Counted from the first letter of the stretch, positions 18,993 through 28,176 are shown. The stretch: 64,000 nucleotides of DNA from an uncultured Muribaculaceae bacterium (GCA_944321685.1 CALUMH010000006.1:1-64000), one strand, 5' to 3'. Numbers and translations: made by a program. The notes: generated from the sequence alone by a model not told the origin.

Positions 18993-19775
18993 ATGGAAAT
19001 TTATCCCAAAAATCACAAAATTTACGGTTTGATAGGCTATCCTCTCGGACATTCGTTCTCGAAAGGCTATTTCAACCAAAAATTCCAATCCGAAGGAATT
19101 GATGCCGAATATGTGAATTTTGAAATCGCCGATGTCAAATTGTTGATGGAAATAATCAGCGAAACGCCCAACTTGAGCGGGCTTAATGTGACAATACCAT
19201 ATAAAGAACAAGTAATTCCGCTGCTTGACGAGATTGACGAAGACGCAAAAAAAATAGGTGCCGTGAATGTAATAAAAATCATACACGGCCGCCAAGGATT
19301 GAAGTTGAAAGGTTACAACTCCGACGTGATAGGCTTTTGCGACTCGATAAAAGAATTTGTTTCTCCCTCCCGCAACAAGGCTCTAATCCTTGGCACCGGA
19401 GGTGCGGCCAAAGCCATATGCTATGGGTTGGAAAAAATGGGAGTCGCCACACAGCTCGTTTCACGGCACAAAAGTGCACGGACACTAACATACGAAGAAC
19501 TAACCAAAGCCGACATTGCCGGCCACAAAATCATAGTCAACACTACCCCATTGGGAATGTATCCGCATACCGAAAATTGCCCCGACATTCCATACCGCTT
19601 CCTCACAAAAGACCATGTATGCTACGACCTTCTGTACAATCCCGATGAAACTCTGTTCATGAAGAAAGCCAAGCAACAAGGGGCAACCGTTAAAAACGGG
19701 TTGGAAATGCTGTTGCTGCAAGCCTTCGTGTCATATGAGATTTGGACCAACGACAACTGGCACAGCAACCTGTAA
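18993..19775 (+). CDS. aroE: Shikimate dehydrogenase
   Basis: A 260-residue enzyme that reduces 3-dehydroshikimate to shikimate with NADPH in aromatic amino-acid synthesis. The substrate-binding start GLIGYPLGHSFSKGYF and the catalytic lysine in NVTIPYKEQ are visible, followed by the dinucleotide-binding GTGGAAKAI (about residue 133). The length is slightly short of the 270-290 usual in proteobacteria but normal for Bacteroidales. comEC follows after 18 bp. Confidence 0.93.
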   Translation: MEIYPKNHKIYGLIGYPLGHSFSKGYFNQKFQSEGIDAEYVNFEIADVKLLMEIISETPNLSGLNVTIPYKEQVIPLLDEIDEDAKKIGAVNVIKIIHGRQGLKLKGYNSDVIGFCDSIKEFVSPSRNKALILGTGGAAKAICYGLEKMGVATQLVSRHKSARTLTYEELTKADIAGHKIIVNTTPLGMYPHTENCPDIPYRFLTKDHVCYDLLYNPDETLFMKKAKQQGATVKNGLEMLLLQAFVSYEIWTNDNWHSNL

Positions 19776-19793
19776 CGACATTCCATCATCACC

Positions 19794-21860
19794 ATGCTTG
19801 CCAAGGCTCCTTTGCTAAGGATTGTAATTCCTTTCATCACCGGAATTATATTGGCAAGCACTTGGGAAATGAACCTGCTTGCAGCCATCTTAATTTTGGC
19901 AGTTTCCGCCATTGCAATATTCATCACTCCGGCACTGCTGCATGGAAATCCTTCATGGGCAATAAAGTCATTACCAATATCGGGCGGCATGGTGATGCTG
20001 CTATGGACATGTACAGGATGGCTTGCCGGTTCCATGGCCAAACCCGCACAACTTAATTTGCAAACAATCAACGGGGAAACGATAATAACACGCATCGACG
20101 CCATTACCGGGAAAAATTTTTCCACTGCCGCCGAGGCCACAATACTGTCATGCCCCGAAAATCGCGATGCCCTGCCGCACAAGGCCCCTGTTGCCATAAC
20201 CATCAGTGCCAATGATTACCTGTTGCGCGAAGGCGACTTGATTTCATTTAAAGCCGACCTGCGGCAAATCTCCTCACTCGGCAATCCCGATGAGTTTGAT
20301 TATGCGCTGTATATGCAACGTCGAGGCATAATTTACTCACAGTTGCTCGCCTCCGAGGATTATGACATAATAGGAACCGAAAACAACATTTTTACCTGCT
20401 CCCGCCGCATTCAACGCCACATATCCAATTGCATAATCAACACAAGAATGCGCCCCGAAACGCAACGCTTCTTATGCACAATATTGCTTGGCAATTCGGC
20501 TTACTTGGAACCGGAAACCCGCACCCGGTTCTCTCAAGCAGGTATTTCACACATTCTAGCCCTTAGCGGCCTGCATATAAGCATTATCGCCGGCTTGATA
20601 TTCTTTTTGTTGAAACCTTTGTGTTACCTCGGCCTGCATAAATTAAGAATTGCCATTGCAATACCGGCCATCATTGCTTACCTGTTCATCACCGGAATGA
20701 TGCCATCGGCAACACGGTCGGTTATCATGGTACTGTTTGTGTTTGTGGCATACCTGATGCATCGCCGCAACAGCAGCCTCAACGCATTGCTTGCGGCTGC
20801 GCTTTTCATTCTTGCTTTCTCCCCCTATTCCATTTATGATGTGGGATTTCAACTGAGCTTTGCCGCAGTCCTTGCCATATTGCTTTTTTATGACAAGTTT
20901 GTAACCGTTTCTCCACGCAGAAAAACGTTATATTATTGGGTATCATCGCTCACACTCACCACAGTGGCAACATTCGGAACCATAATCATCTCGGCGTTCT
21001 ATTTCCACACCATACCGTTGCTTGCCATAATCTCCAACATGATAATATTGCCACTGCTGCCTTTTTACCTGTGCTTCGCTTTGCTCCACACTGTGCTATT
21101 GTGCTGCGGGATGGAAATTCCTGAATTTTCAGCAGCACTCGATGTTGCAACTTCGGCAATCGATTTTGTGGCCACAAGCATAAGCCGACTGCCATTCTCG
21201 GCCATGACCGACATACACATTTCCACTACGGTCCTGTTGTTGTTCATTATATTATATGTGGTGATTGCACTATGGATATACAACAAAAAGTTCCATTACG
21301 CGATAACATCACTCGTCGTCGCACTTGCTATTGCAACAACCTACCTGGTGGAATATTACCACACACCTGCATCGGGTATTGTAATACAAAACGACTTTGC
21401 ATCAACACCCATTGTTTATTTCAACGATGGAATCGGAAATGTGTGGTGCGCTGATGACAGCATCGACATCGACCGATTCTGCCGCAACAACGCAGGTTTC
21501 ATCTCCCGGTACAACATTGATATGATAACGCTTGCCGACTCTTTAGCCACCGATTGTGCCTTCATCGATCCGCCATTTGCCTTTCTTAATGGTTATCGCA
21601 TTGCCGTCATTTCTGAAACGGCTTGGAGGCACTTACGCGCCTCTACTCCCATCGAAGTGGATTATTTGGTAATAACTTCATCATATTACGGCCATATCAC
21701 CGACCTGCTCGACACTTTTTCCCCTCATGAAATTGTGCTGTCGGGAGCCATATATGAAGACAAGCTGCTTGAGTTAAAAAAAGAAACGGATACGCTGCAC
21801 ATACCCGTTCATTTCCTGCGCACCGATGGTGCTGTTTTCCTCACAGGCCTCAGACCTTGA
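19794..21860 (+). CDS. comEC: ComEC/Rec2-family membrane protein with a degenerate C-terminal domain
   Basis: A 688-residue polytopic inner-membrane protein. Residues about 40-170 match the DUF4131 OB-like domain and about 215-500 the ComEC competence core (GISHILALSGLHISIIAGL, TGMMPSATRSVIM), which forms the DNA-translocation channel in transformable bacteria. The C-terminal 150 residues occupy the place of the metallo-beta-lactamase nuclease domain but show no HxHxDH zinc motif, so nuclease activity is probably absent. Its last 11 bp overlap the end of convergent mlaF. Confidence 0.88.
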   Translation: MLAKAPLLRIVIPFITGIILASTWEMNLLAAILILAVSAIAIFITPALLHGNPSWAIKSLPISGGMVMLLWTCTGWLAGSMAKPAQLNLQTINGETIITRIDAITGKNFSTAAEATILSCPENRDALPHKAPVAITISANDYLLREGDLISFKADLRQISSLGNPDEFDYALYMQRRGIIYSQLLASEDYDIIGTENNIFTCSRRIQRHISNCIINTRMRPETQRFLCTILLGNSAYLEPETRTRFSQAGISHILALSGLHISIIAGLIFFLLKPLCYLGLHKLRIAIAIPAIIAYLFITGMMPSATRSVIMVLFVFVAYLMHRRNSSLNALLAAALFILAFSPYSIYDVGFQLSFAAVLAILLFYDKFVTVSPRRKTLYYWVSSLTLTTVATFGTIIISAFYFHTIPLLAIISNMIILPLLPFYLCFALLHTVLLCCGMEIPEFSAALDVATSAIDFVATSISRLPFSAMTDIHISTTVLLLFIILYVVIALWIYNKKFHYAITSLVVALAIATTYLVEYYHTPASGIVIQNDFASTPIVYFNDGIGNVWCADDSIDIDRFCRNNAGFISRYNIDMITLADSLATDCAFIDPPFAFLNGYRIAVISETAWRHLRASTPIEVDYLVITSSYYGHITDLLDTFSPHEIVLSGAIYEDKLLELKKETDTLHIPVHFLRTDGAVFLTGLRP

Positions 21861-22629
21861 AACCGGCCGACTTCATGTCATGTACCTTCTTCACTTCCAT
21901 GAAAAGCCGTGTGGCAAATACAAAGTTATCAAGAGCCTCGTTTCCGCTGCTGTATATCTCATCTTTAGTACCTACCCATCCGCAACGACCTTTGTTGACA
22001 AAGAGTATGTTTTCCCCTATACCAAGCACCGAGTTCATGTCATGCGTGTTGATAATGGTGGTTATGCCATATTCGTGGGTTATGTCACTAAGCAATTCAT
22101 CGATAAGTATCGAAGTTTTCGGGTCAAGCCCCGAGTTCGGCTCATCACAAAACAGGTATTTCGGATTCAGCGCTATGGCTCGTGCAATGGCCACACGCTT
22201 CTGCATACCGCCACTCAATTCCGACGGATACTTGTGGTTGGCGTCTTTCAAGTTTACGCGCTCTATGCAAAATTCAGCCCTTTCTTTCATTTCGGCTGCG
22301 GTCATCGTCGAGAACATAGTCAACGGGAACATCACATTCCCGAGTACGGTCTCCGAGTCAAACAGAGCCGAACCCTGAAACAGCATCCCAATCTCTTTTC
22401 GCAATTCCTTTTTCTGCTTCAAGTCCATTCTCAGCAGGTCACGGCCGTCATACAGTATCTCGCCCGACTCGGGCGTAACAAGCCCCACCATGCTTTTCAT
22501 AAGCACGGTTTTACCCGAACCGCTCAAGCCTATTATCAAGTTGGTCTTCCCGTCATAGAAAGTCGCACTTATCCCGCTCAGTACCTGCTTGTCTTCAAAC
22601 GACTTGTTTATATCCTTTACTTCAATCAT
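21850..22629 (-). CDS. ABC transporter ATP-binding protein, MlaF type
   Basis: A 259-residue ATPase with Walker A GLSGSGKT (about residues 34-41), signature LSGGMQKRVAIARA and Walker B YLFCDEPNSGLD. The GMQKR form of the signature and the permease next door identify it as MlaF-like, powering phospholipid traffic between the membranes. It starts 2 bp after the mlaE stop and is co-transcribed with it. Confidence 0.9.
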   Translation of the reverse strand: MIEVKDINKSFEDKQVLSGISATFYDGKTNLIIGLSGSGKTVLMKSMVGLVTPESGEILYDGRDLLRMDLKQKKELRKEIGMLFQGSALFDSETVLGNVMFPLTMFSTMTAAEMKERAEFCIERVNLKDANHKYPSELSGGMQKRVAIARAIALNPKYLFCDEPNSGLDPKTSILIDELLSDITHEYGITTIINTHDMNSVLGIGENILFVNKGRCGWVGTKDEIYSSGNEALDNFVFATRLFMEVKKVHDMKSAGFKV

Positions 22630-22631
22630 GA

Positions 22632-23381
22632 TTATTGCAACATAATTTGAGTAAGCACCACATCAAGCAAAAGTATAAAGATACTGCTTGTTACCACTGC
22701 ATTTGTGCTGGCCTTGCCCACTTCAAGCGCACCACCTTTCACGTAATATCCGAAGAACGATGCCACACTGCTTATGACAAATGCAAAAAACAGCGATTTA
22801 ATCAGTGCATACCACACATACCATTCATTAAACGACGTCTGGATACCATATATATAGGTCGATAACGGCACCACATCCGAGACTATGCACACAAGGTAAC
22901 CGCCGCCAAGACTTGTAGCCATACTGAAAATCACCAGTACACAAATAAACGTCATCATCGCGGCAATCTTCGGCAATACAAGAAAATTGGCCGAGTTCAC
23001 GCCCATTATCTCAAGCGCATCGATTTGCTCCGTCACCCTCATTGTTCCTATCTCCGATGCTATGTTCGAACCGACCTTCCCGGCAAGAATCAAGCAAAGA
23101 ATCGACGAGGTAAATTCAAGCAAAATGATTTCGCGGGTGGCATATCCTACCGTGTACCGCGGCATAAGCGGCGATGTGGCATTAAGTTTCATCTGTATTG
23201 TACATACCACGCCGATAAATATCGAAATGATTATCACCAACGGTATCGAGTCGATACCCAGTTTGTTGATTTCTGCTATATATCTTTTGAAAAACACTTT
23301 CCACTTATCGGGAGTGGAAAACACCCTCCATATAAACAGGCAATATGCCCCAAAAGTGTGTAATGCTGTCCGTAAAAACAT
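22632..23381 (-). CDS. ABC transporter permease, MlaE family
   Basis: A 249-residue inner-membrane permease with about five hydrophobic segments and the MlaE-family pattern ELTSSI-like LLEFTSSILCLILAGKVGSN, EIGTMRVTEQIDALEIMGVN and FYVGYY-like FFGYYVKGGALEVG. It would form the membrane part of the phospholipid transporter with MlaF and the MlaD protein encoded at 16820-17707. It has its own TAnnTTTG element 22 bp upstream. Confidence 0.9.
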   Translation of the reverse strand: MFLRTALHTFGAYCLFIWRVFSTPDKWKVFFKRYIAEINKLGIDSIPLVIIISIFIGVVCTIQMKLNATSPLMPRYTVGYATREIILLEFTSSILCLILAGKVGSNIASEIGTMRVTEQIDALEIMGVNSANFLVLPKIAAMMTFICVLVIFSMATSLGGGYLVCIVSDVVPLSTYIYGIQTSFNEWYVWYALIKSLFFAFVISSVASFFGYYVKGGALEVGKASTNAVVTSSIFILLLDVVLTQIMLQ

Positions 23382-23752
23382 AAATCTGTCTTATTTTCGG
23401 TGCAAAATTAATAATTTTAGTCTTATCGGTCGCACCGACACCCGTTTTTTGCCGCACTATGTGCCTTTTGGAACAAAATAACTGAAGTAATTCACTTAAT
23501 TCCCGTGAAAACGCAATGACACCTTCCTGTTGTAAAATGAATATCCGCAATCAACCCAAATGCCGCGCATTCACCATACCATCTCAGCAGAACATATACC
23601 TATGAGGATAGCACGATGAACCTCATGCTTAACTACTGAGGCACAACCTCTAAGCAAGCGAATTTACCAGCCTGCAATAATTCCTTGACAGACACGGCCA
23701 ATAAAATAACATAAGAAGCCCGTAAGATGAAAAATGTTTAGCAAAAACACCA
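23382..23752. other. Non-coding gap between mlaE and the invertible segment
   Basis: About 370 bp without a supportable gene. Minus-strand TAATTTTG at 23403-23410 is a plausible mlaE promoter. A 14-bp sequence AATGTTTAGCAAAA at 23733-23746 recurs at 23857-23870 inside the neighbouring segment. A 90-codon frame (23650-23922, minus strand) crosses the inverted repeat and is not convincing as a gene. Confidence 0.5.
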
Positions 23753-23940
23753 TCTCTACGCAAGAGAGAAATATCTGAATGCAAAGATACATAAATTATT
23801 GTAGTTAGGGAAATTCCTTTATGGAAAAATCCACGAATATTGTGCAAAAGCATAACAATGTTTAGCAAAATACCTGAAAGTGTAATTATATGCTTTGATT
23901 TTGAATATGTTCCAAATCTCATTGCTCTCTTGCGTAGAGA
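23753..23940. promoter_or_regulatory. Candidate invertible promoter segment (phase-variation switch)
   Basis: A 16-bp perfect inverted repeat (TCTCTACGCAAGAGAG at 23753-23768, its complement at 23925-23940), extendable to 20 bp with one mismatch, encloses about 148 bp of AT-rich DNA just 42 bp before the first gene of the glycan operon. Inside is a consensus TAnnTTTGC element pointing away from the operon. Inverting the segment would place that element at 23904-23911 facing the operon, with an expected leader of about 60 nt. Size, position and gene context match the invertible promoters of Bacteroides surface-polysaccharide loci. No recombinase gene is in the window; Mpi-type invertases act from elsewhere. 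The switch reading is inference. Confidence 0.7.
23782..23789 (-). promoter_or_regulatory. TAnnTTTG element inside the invertible segment, facing away from the glycan operon
   Basis: Minus-strand TATCTTTG followed by C is a full match to the Bacteroidetes -7 consensus. No good -33 was seen at 19-21 bp. On the plus strand of the same segment I found no equal match, so as drawn the operon would be OFF. Confidence 0.5.
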
Positions 23941-23982
23941 GAGATTTTAAAAAGATTTTTTTAGAATTTATTTAGACGTTTC

Positions 23983-25230
23983 ATGAGAGATAACAACATA
24001 TTGAAAAACGACAAGATTAATTCGGATCCTATTCCTTTAATCAATCTCTTACCTGACTATATCCAAGAAAAAAACAAAACTTCTGAACACATTTCCAATT
24101 CCGATTTGTCGGAATCATCAAAGCCTATCATTTGGGCACATATAGATTCATGGGGGAAAGTGGAAATACTGCAACCGATACTCAAGTTATTTGCCAAAGA
24201 TGGCAAATACACAATTTTAATGACATTTTCTTCTCATTTGCCTACAAAACATGATATACAGGGTGATTGCAACTATATCGACTTCCTGTTCTCTCTTCCT
24301 GCCGATATCGATTCAAATGCCAAATCATTCATTTCTTTTACGAAACCATCAGCAGCAATTTTCGCAACATCGACTTATAACTCCAACTATCTTTATCAAT
24401 TAAAAAAGCAAAACATTCCTGTATTTTTGCTTGCGACAAAAATAACTACGCCATCCTTCTTACTCAAATGGAACAATTCTTCTTTGTATAAAAATGCACT
24501 TAAATCATTCACGCACATTTTTGTCTTTGACAATAAATCTAAGGCCTTTTTAGATAAACTGGGAGTTGACAGCAACGTAACTGCCTCTACGCATCCGCCC
24601 ATTGATAATATATGCCCTGAAAGTAACGGGAATTATCATAACTCCATAATTGAGAGGTTTATAGCCGGTGAAAAATTTATTTTCATAGGAGGAAATATCG
24701 ATACTGGTAAAGACCTGGAATTAGTAGCACACTTAGCAAATACAAACCATGCTTTGAAATGCATACTTGCTCCTCACACAATAAGCGAGGAACACCTCAA
24801 TAGGATAAAATACGAACTGTCGGGATGCACACTCTTGTATTCCGAATGTGATGAAAATACAAATTTCAAGGATGTGCAGATTTTGGTTATAGATTTCATC
24901 GACACCATATCACACATCTATCGTTACGGTTCCTGCGCTTACATCGGTGGCGAATTTACGCCTTATCTACGCAATACTATTGAAGCGACAGCCAACGGAT
25001 TACCCACTGCGTTCGGGCCTCAAGCCCGACACAGAATATTACCTGAATACCTTATTGATTTAGGTATAAGCCAAATCGTAAAGACTCCTGATGACATTTG
25101 CAAATGGGAAAAAAATCTTGAATCAAATCAGCCTTTGGTGCATAGGATTAACTCCGCTTCCATACAATTCATGGGAAAAAGTGTTGAGACAGCTTATAGA
25201 ATTTACTCATACATAAACGGTTACCTATGA
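23983..25230 (+). CDS. Kdo-transferase-like glycosyltransferase with altered active-site motif
   Basis: A 415-residue GT-B-type protein related to WaaA/KdtA, which moves Kdo from CMP-Kdo to lipid A. Similarity covers the N-domain (WAHIDSWGKVEILQPIL, AIFATSTYNSNYLYQLKKQNIP, HIFVFDNKSKAFLDKLGVD) and the C-domain (AYIGGEFTPYLRNTIEATANGLPTAFGP). In WaaA the first motif is HxxSxGE with a catalytic Glu; here that position is Lys59. The N-terminal 48 residues are polar and lack the membrane anchor of WaaA. It may use another acceptor or donor, or a different base. It is the first gene of the operon, 42 bp after the candidate switch, and the gene is visibly AT-rich. Confidence 0.7.
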   Translation: MRDNNILKNDKINSDPIPLINLLPDYIQEKNKTSEHISNSDLSESSKPIIWAHIDSWGKVEILQPILKLFAKDGKYTILMTFSSHLPTKHDIQGDCNYIDFLFSLPADIDSNAKSFISFTKPSAAIFATSTYNSNYLYQLKKQNIPVFLLATKITTPSFLLKWNNSSLYKNALKSFTHIFVFDNKSKAFLDKLGVDSNVTASTHPPIDNICPESNGNYHNSIIERFIAGEKFIFIGGNIDTGKDLELVAHLANTNHALKCILAPHTISEEHLNRIKYELSGCTLLYSECDENTNFKDVQILVIDFIDTISHIYRYGSCAYIGGEFTPYLRNTIEATANGLPTAFGPQARHRILPEYLIDLGISQIVKTPDDICKWEKNLESNQPLVHRINSASIQFMGKSVETAYRIYSYINGYL

Positions 25231-26162
25231 GTGCTATGAAAAAGATTAAATGCCTTAATGATGCAACATCGTTCTTGCATTTCGGCATACAGTATTATGC
25301 CATCTTTTCCCTTATCAAAATCATATCTCATATACCTTTCGGAATGCTTTACGCATTATCCGACATCCTTTTCTATCCTTTCTATTTCATTATACGCTAT
25401 CGCCGCAAAATGGTACGAAAGAATTTGACGGAATCTTTCCCCAATAAAAGCGCCGACGAAATCATGCACATCGAGAAAGCATTCTATCACTTTTTTATCG
25501 ACATGATTCTTGAAAGCTGCAAATTGATTTCCATTACTCCCGAAGATATACGACGGCGAATGAAATTTGCCAACATAGAAATAGCAAACAAGATGCTCGC
25601 CGAGGGTAAATCTGTTTCCGTTTTTTTGGGGCATTATGGCAATTGGGAATGGATGTCTTCAATAGGCCTGTGGCTCCATAAAGATGCCATTAAAGCTCAA
25701 ATTTATCACAAGCTGCGCAACAAACCTATGGACAAAATCATGAAAAAGTTGCGTGAACGCATGGGCAACAAATGTGTGGAGATGTACAAGACCGCCAGGT
25801 TCATAGCCAATGCGACAAACACCGGCAACAAACCATGCATAATAGGCTTCATAGCAGACCAATCACCCAAAAAAAGAGAGGTGAAACACTTCATTCAATT
25901 TCTAAACCACAAGACCCCTGTACTGACCGGAACCGAGAAAGCAACAAAACATTATGGCTTCAATGCCATATTTATAAGCACACGAAGGGTGAAAAGAGGA
26001 TATTATGAATGTGAAATATCTTCTCTGCACGACAACCCTAAATCACTCCCCGATTATGAACTGACCAACCTGTATTTCCGGCGATTGGAACATGAAATAC
26101 AACAACATCCCGAGCTTTATTTATGGACTCACAATCGCTTCAAACACACCCCTGTCCTATAG
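25227..26162 (+). CDS. Lipid A biosynthesis-type acyltransferase (LpxL/HtrB family)
   Basis: A 311-residue membrane-associated acyltransferase. The catalytic H-x4-E motif is in GHYGNWEW (about residue 138), with an N-terminal hydrophobic stretch (about 25-50) and the family segment RYRRKMVRKNLTESFP. LpxL/LpxM enzymes add late acyl chains to Kdo2-lipid A; the gene next to a Kdo-transferase-like protein fits modification of a lipid A-like anchor. The start ATG overlaps the previous stop by 4 bp; the ATG three codons later is an alternative. Confidence 0.85.
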   Translation: MSAMKKIKCLNDATSFLHFGIQYYAIFSLIKIISHIPFGMLYALSDILFYPFYFIIRYRRKMVRKNLTESFPNKSADEIMHIEKAFYHFFIDMILESCKLISITPEDIRRRMKFANIEIANKMLAEGKSVSVFLGHYGNWEWMSSIGLWLHKDAIKAQIYHKLRNKPMDKIMKKLRERMGNKCVEMYKTARFIANATNTGNKPCIIGFIADQSPKKREVKHFIQFLNHKTPVLTGTEKATKHYGFNAIFISTRRVKRGYYECEISSLHDNPKSLPDYELTNLYFRRLEHEIQQHPELYLWTHNRFKHTPVL

Positions 26163-26217
26163 CTCCGGCTAACCGAAAAACAAAAGTATTTCTTCACCGA
26201 CTAATGCAATAAAAAAT

Positions 26218-27210
26218 ATGGATATTGATTTTATAATCACATGGGTTGACATGAACGATCCTAAGTGGCAATCCAAGTTTTCAAAATATTCCGGCGACAA
26301 AAATAACACCAAGAATGGGATTTCTGAGGCTCGGTTCAGAGACAATGGATTTCTGAAATATTGGTTCAGAGGGGTGGAAAAGTTTGCCCCGTGGGTACGA
26401 AAGATACATTTCGTAACCGATGGCCAAAAACCTGAATGGCTTGATGGAAATAATCCTAAAATCAATTTGGTTCATCATGAAGATTTCATTCCTTCACAAT
26501 TTCTGCCTACTTTCAATTCGGTTGTCATAGAGCGTTACATTCATAAAATACCCGGATTGGCCGAACATTTTGTCTATTTCAACGATGATTTTTATATTAT
26601 AAACAATATCGGGGAAGAACGTTTCTTTCAAAACGGTCTCCCGTGCGACATCGCCGTGTTTGATTATAATCCATCATGGTCGCAATGGTACAAGAGGATA
26701 AAAAATAATATTAAAATCATCAACCGCCACTTCAGCAAGAAAGAGGTAATGGCTCTTCACCACGACAAATGGTTTGACAATAGTTATGGCATAAAAGCAC
26801 GTTGGAATTACATACTTCGTTTTTATGACAAATTCATCACTCTCCGCACCCCACACAACGCCCAGCCTTACCTCAAAACCACATTTGACGAAGTTTGGGC
26901 AGCCGCAGGGAAAGAACTTACCGAAACATCTTCCAACAAATTCCGTTCTTTATCTGACTATACTCCCGAACTCTTTCGTACATGGCAAATATGCCAAGGC
27001 AATTTTGTTCCATACAATACATATAACGACACAAAGATGTTCCCTCTCATGATTCGCCCCAAACAGGCAGTCAAGGCAATATACCGGCAATCTTATTCCC
27101 TTATCTGCCTGAATGATAATGTACACATTCGCAATTACGACCTCGTAATAAACAATATCAAGAATGCTTTTCAACACATATTGCCCGAAAAATCAAGTTT
27201 TGAGATTTAG
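26218..27210 (+). CDS. Stealth-family sugar-phosphate transferase (first copy)
   Basis: A 330-residue cytoplasmic protein. Stealth CR1 is at the N-terminus (DIDFIITWVDMNDPKW) and CR2 follows (RDNGFLKYWFRGVEKFAPWVRKI, GLAEHFVYFNDDFYI); regions resembling CR3 and CR4 lie near residues 215 and 285. Stealth proteins transfer hexose-1-phosphate from a nucleotide sugar to build phosphodiester-linked glycans such as those of Neisseria capsules. Stealth-like sequence is shared with animal GlcNAc-phosphotransferase. A second Stealth gene lies at 29032, so the product probably has more than one phosphosugar linkage or two kinds of it. The start is 55 bp after the acyltransferase stop. Confidence 0.88.
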   Translation: MDIDFIITWVDMNDPKWQSKFSKYSGDKNNTKNGISEARFRDNGFLKYWFRGVEKFAPWVRKIHFVTDGQKPEWLDGNNPKINLVHHEDFIPSQFLPTFNSVVIERYIHKIPGLAEHFVYFNDDFYIINNIGEERFFQNGLPCDIAVFDYNPSWSQWYKRIKNNIKIINRHFSKKEVMALHHDKWFDNSYGIKARWNYILRFYDKFITLRTPHNAQPYLKTTFDEVWAAAGKELTETSSNKFRSLSDYTPELFRTWQICQGNFVPYNTYNDTKMFPLMIRPKQAVKAIYRQSYSLICLNDNVHIRNYDLVINNIKNAFQHILPEKSSFEI

Positions 27211-27212
27211 AG

Positions 27213-28139
27213 ATGAACAAGGTATTTGCTGAAATAATAGCCGGAATAATCCCCCACAAGATGACAAGGAACAGATGGAGGGGGATACTGAGATATGGCT
27301 TGCTCAATGCTGTGAGATTAAGGAATCGGATAAAAAACAATACCGACACAATCCCCGTGCACTACCTGTCGGTATGCGCAATAGCAAAAAACGAAGGACC
27401 ATATTTTAAAGAATGGATTGAGTGGCACCTTAACCACGGGGTGGACAAATTTTATATATATGACAATGAAAGCACCGATGGTACAAAAAACATTCTCGAC
27501 CCTTATATTAAATCGGGTATAGTGGATTATAAATATTGGCCGGGCCACAGGCGGCAATTAGCCGCCTACGATGATTGCCTGGAAAACAATCGTTTCTTAT
27601 CCCGATGGATTGCATTTATTGACTTGGACGAATTTATAGTTCCCATAAAAGACATATCAATACCTAAGTTTCTGGTTAGATTTGAAACTTTTGCCGCCGT
27701 AGAGATAAACTGGCTGATATATGGCAGTGGCGGCCAAAGGACAAAAACACAGGGCACGGTAATGGAGCGGTTCAAATTTCATTCCACTCCGGAGCATTAC
27801 TTGAATCGCCATGTAAAAAGCATTGTAAATCCTCGTCGGGTCTTCACGATGATAGGATGCCATGAGGCGGCAAAAATTTCAGGCTACATAGCCGATTCTC
27901 ACGGCCAACCCGTGAGAAAGAATTTCCGTGACCGCGAGCCGCAACAAGACATCATTCGCATTAACCATTATGCCGTAAGGTCATATGAGGAATTCATCGA
28001 GAAACAAGCTCGTGGCAGGGCCAGTGGTACTCAAACTACCGTGAAACCGGAATATTTCGACAAATATGACCTTAACGACATCGAAGAAACGTGCATGCCT
28101 CAATGTCACACACACGAGAATATGAATAGTTCCTATTGA
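27213..28139 (+). CDS. Glycosyltransferase, GT92 / DUF23-like
   Basis: A 308-residue GT-A fold enzyme. VCAIAKNEGPYFKEWIEWH (about residues 52-70) is the typical start, DNESTDGT follows, and WIAFIDLDEFIVP contains the DxD metal-binding motif. GT92-like enzymes in bacteria add hexoses, often galactose, to surface glycans. It starts 2 bp after the first Stealth gene, so the two are coupled. A downstream motif with basic residues (NRHVKSIVNPRRV) fits this family. The exact sugar is unknown. Confidence 0.8.
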   Translation: MNKVFAEIIAGIIPHKMTRNRWRGILRYGLLNAVRLRNRIKNNTDTIPVHYLSVCAIAKNEGPYFKEWIEWHLNHGVDKFYIYDNESTDGTKNILDPYIKSGIVDYKYWPGHRRQLAAYDDCLENNRFLSRWIAFIDLDEFIVPIKDISIPKFLVRFETFAAVEINWLIYGSGGQRTKTQGTVMERFKFHSTPEHYLNRHVKSIVNPRRVFTMIGCHEAAKISGYIADSHGQPVRKNFRDREPQQDIIRINHYAVRSYEEFIEKQARGRASGTQTTVKPEYFDKYDLNDIEETCMPQCHTHENMNSSY

Positions 28140-28176
28140 TGTTTTTCAGTTTCTCACTTTCCGTAAAAATACACAC

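Noticed and set aside
23650..23922. 90-codon frame on the minus strand between mlaE and the glycan operon
   Set aside because: It crosses the left inverted repeat and the internal promoter of the candidate switch, and its composition is not protein-like.
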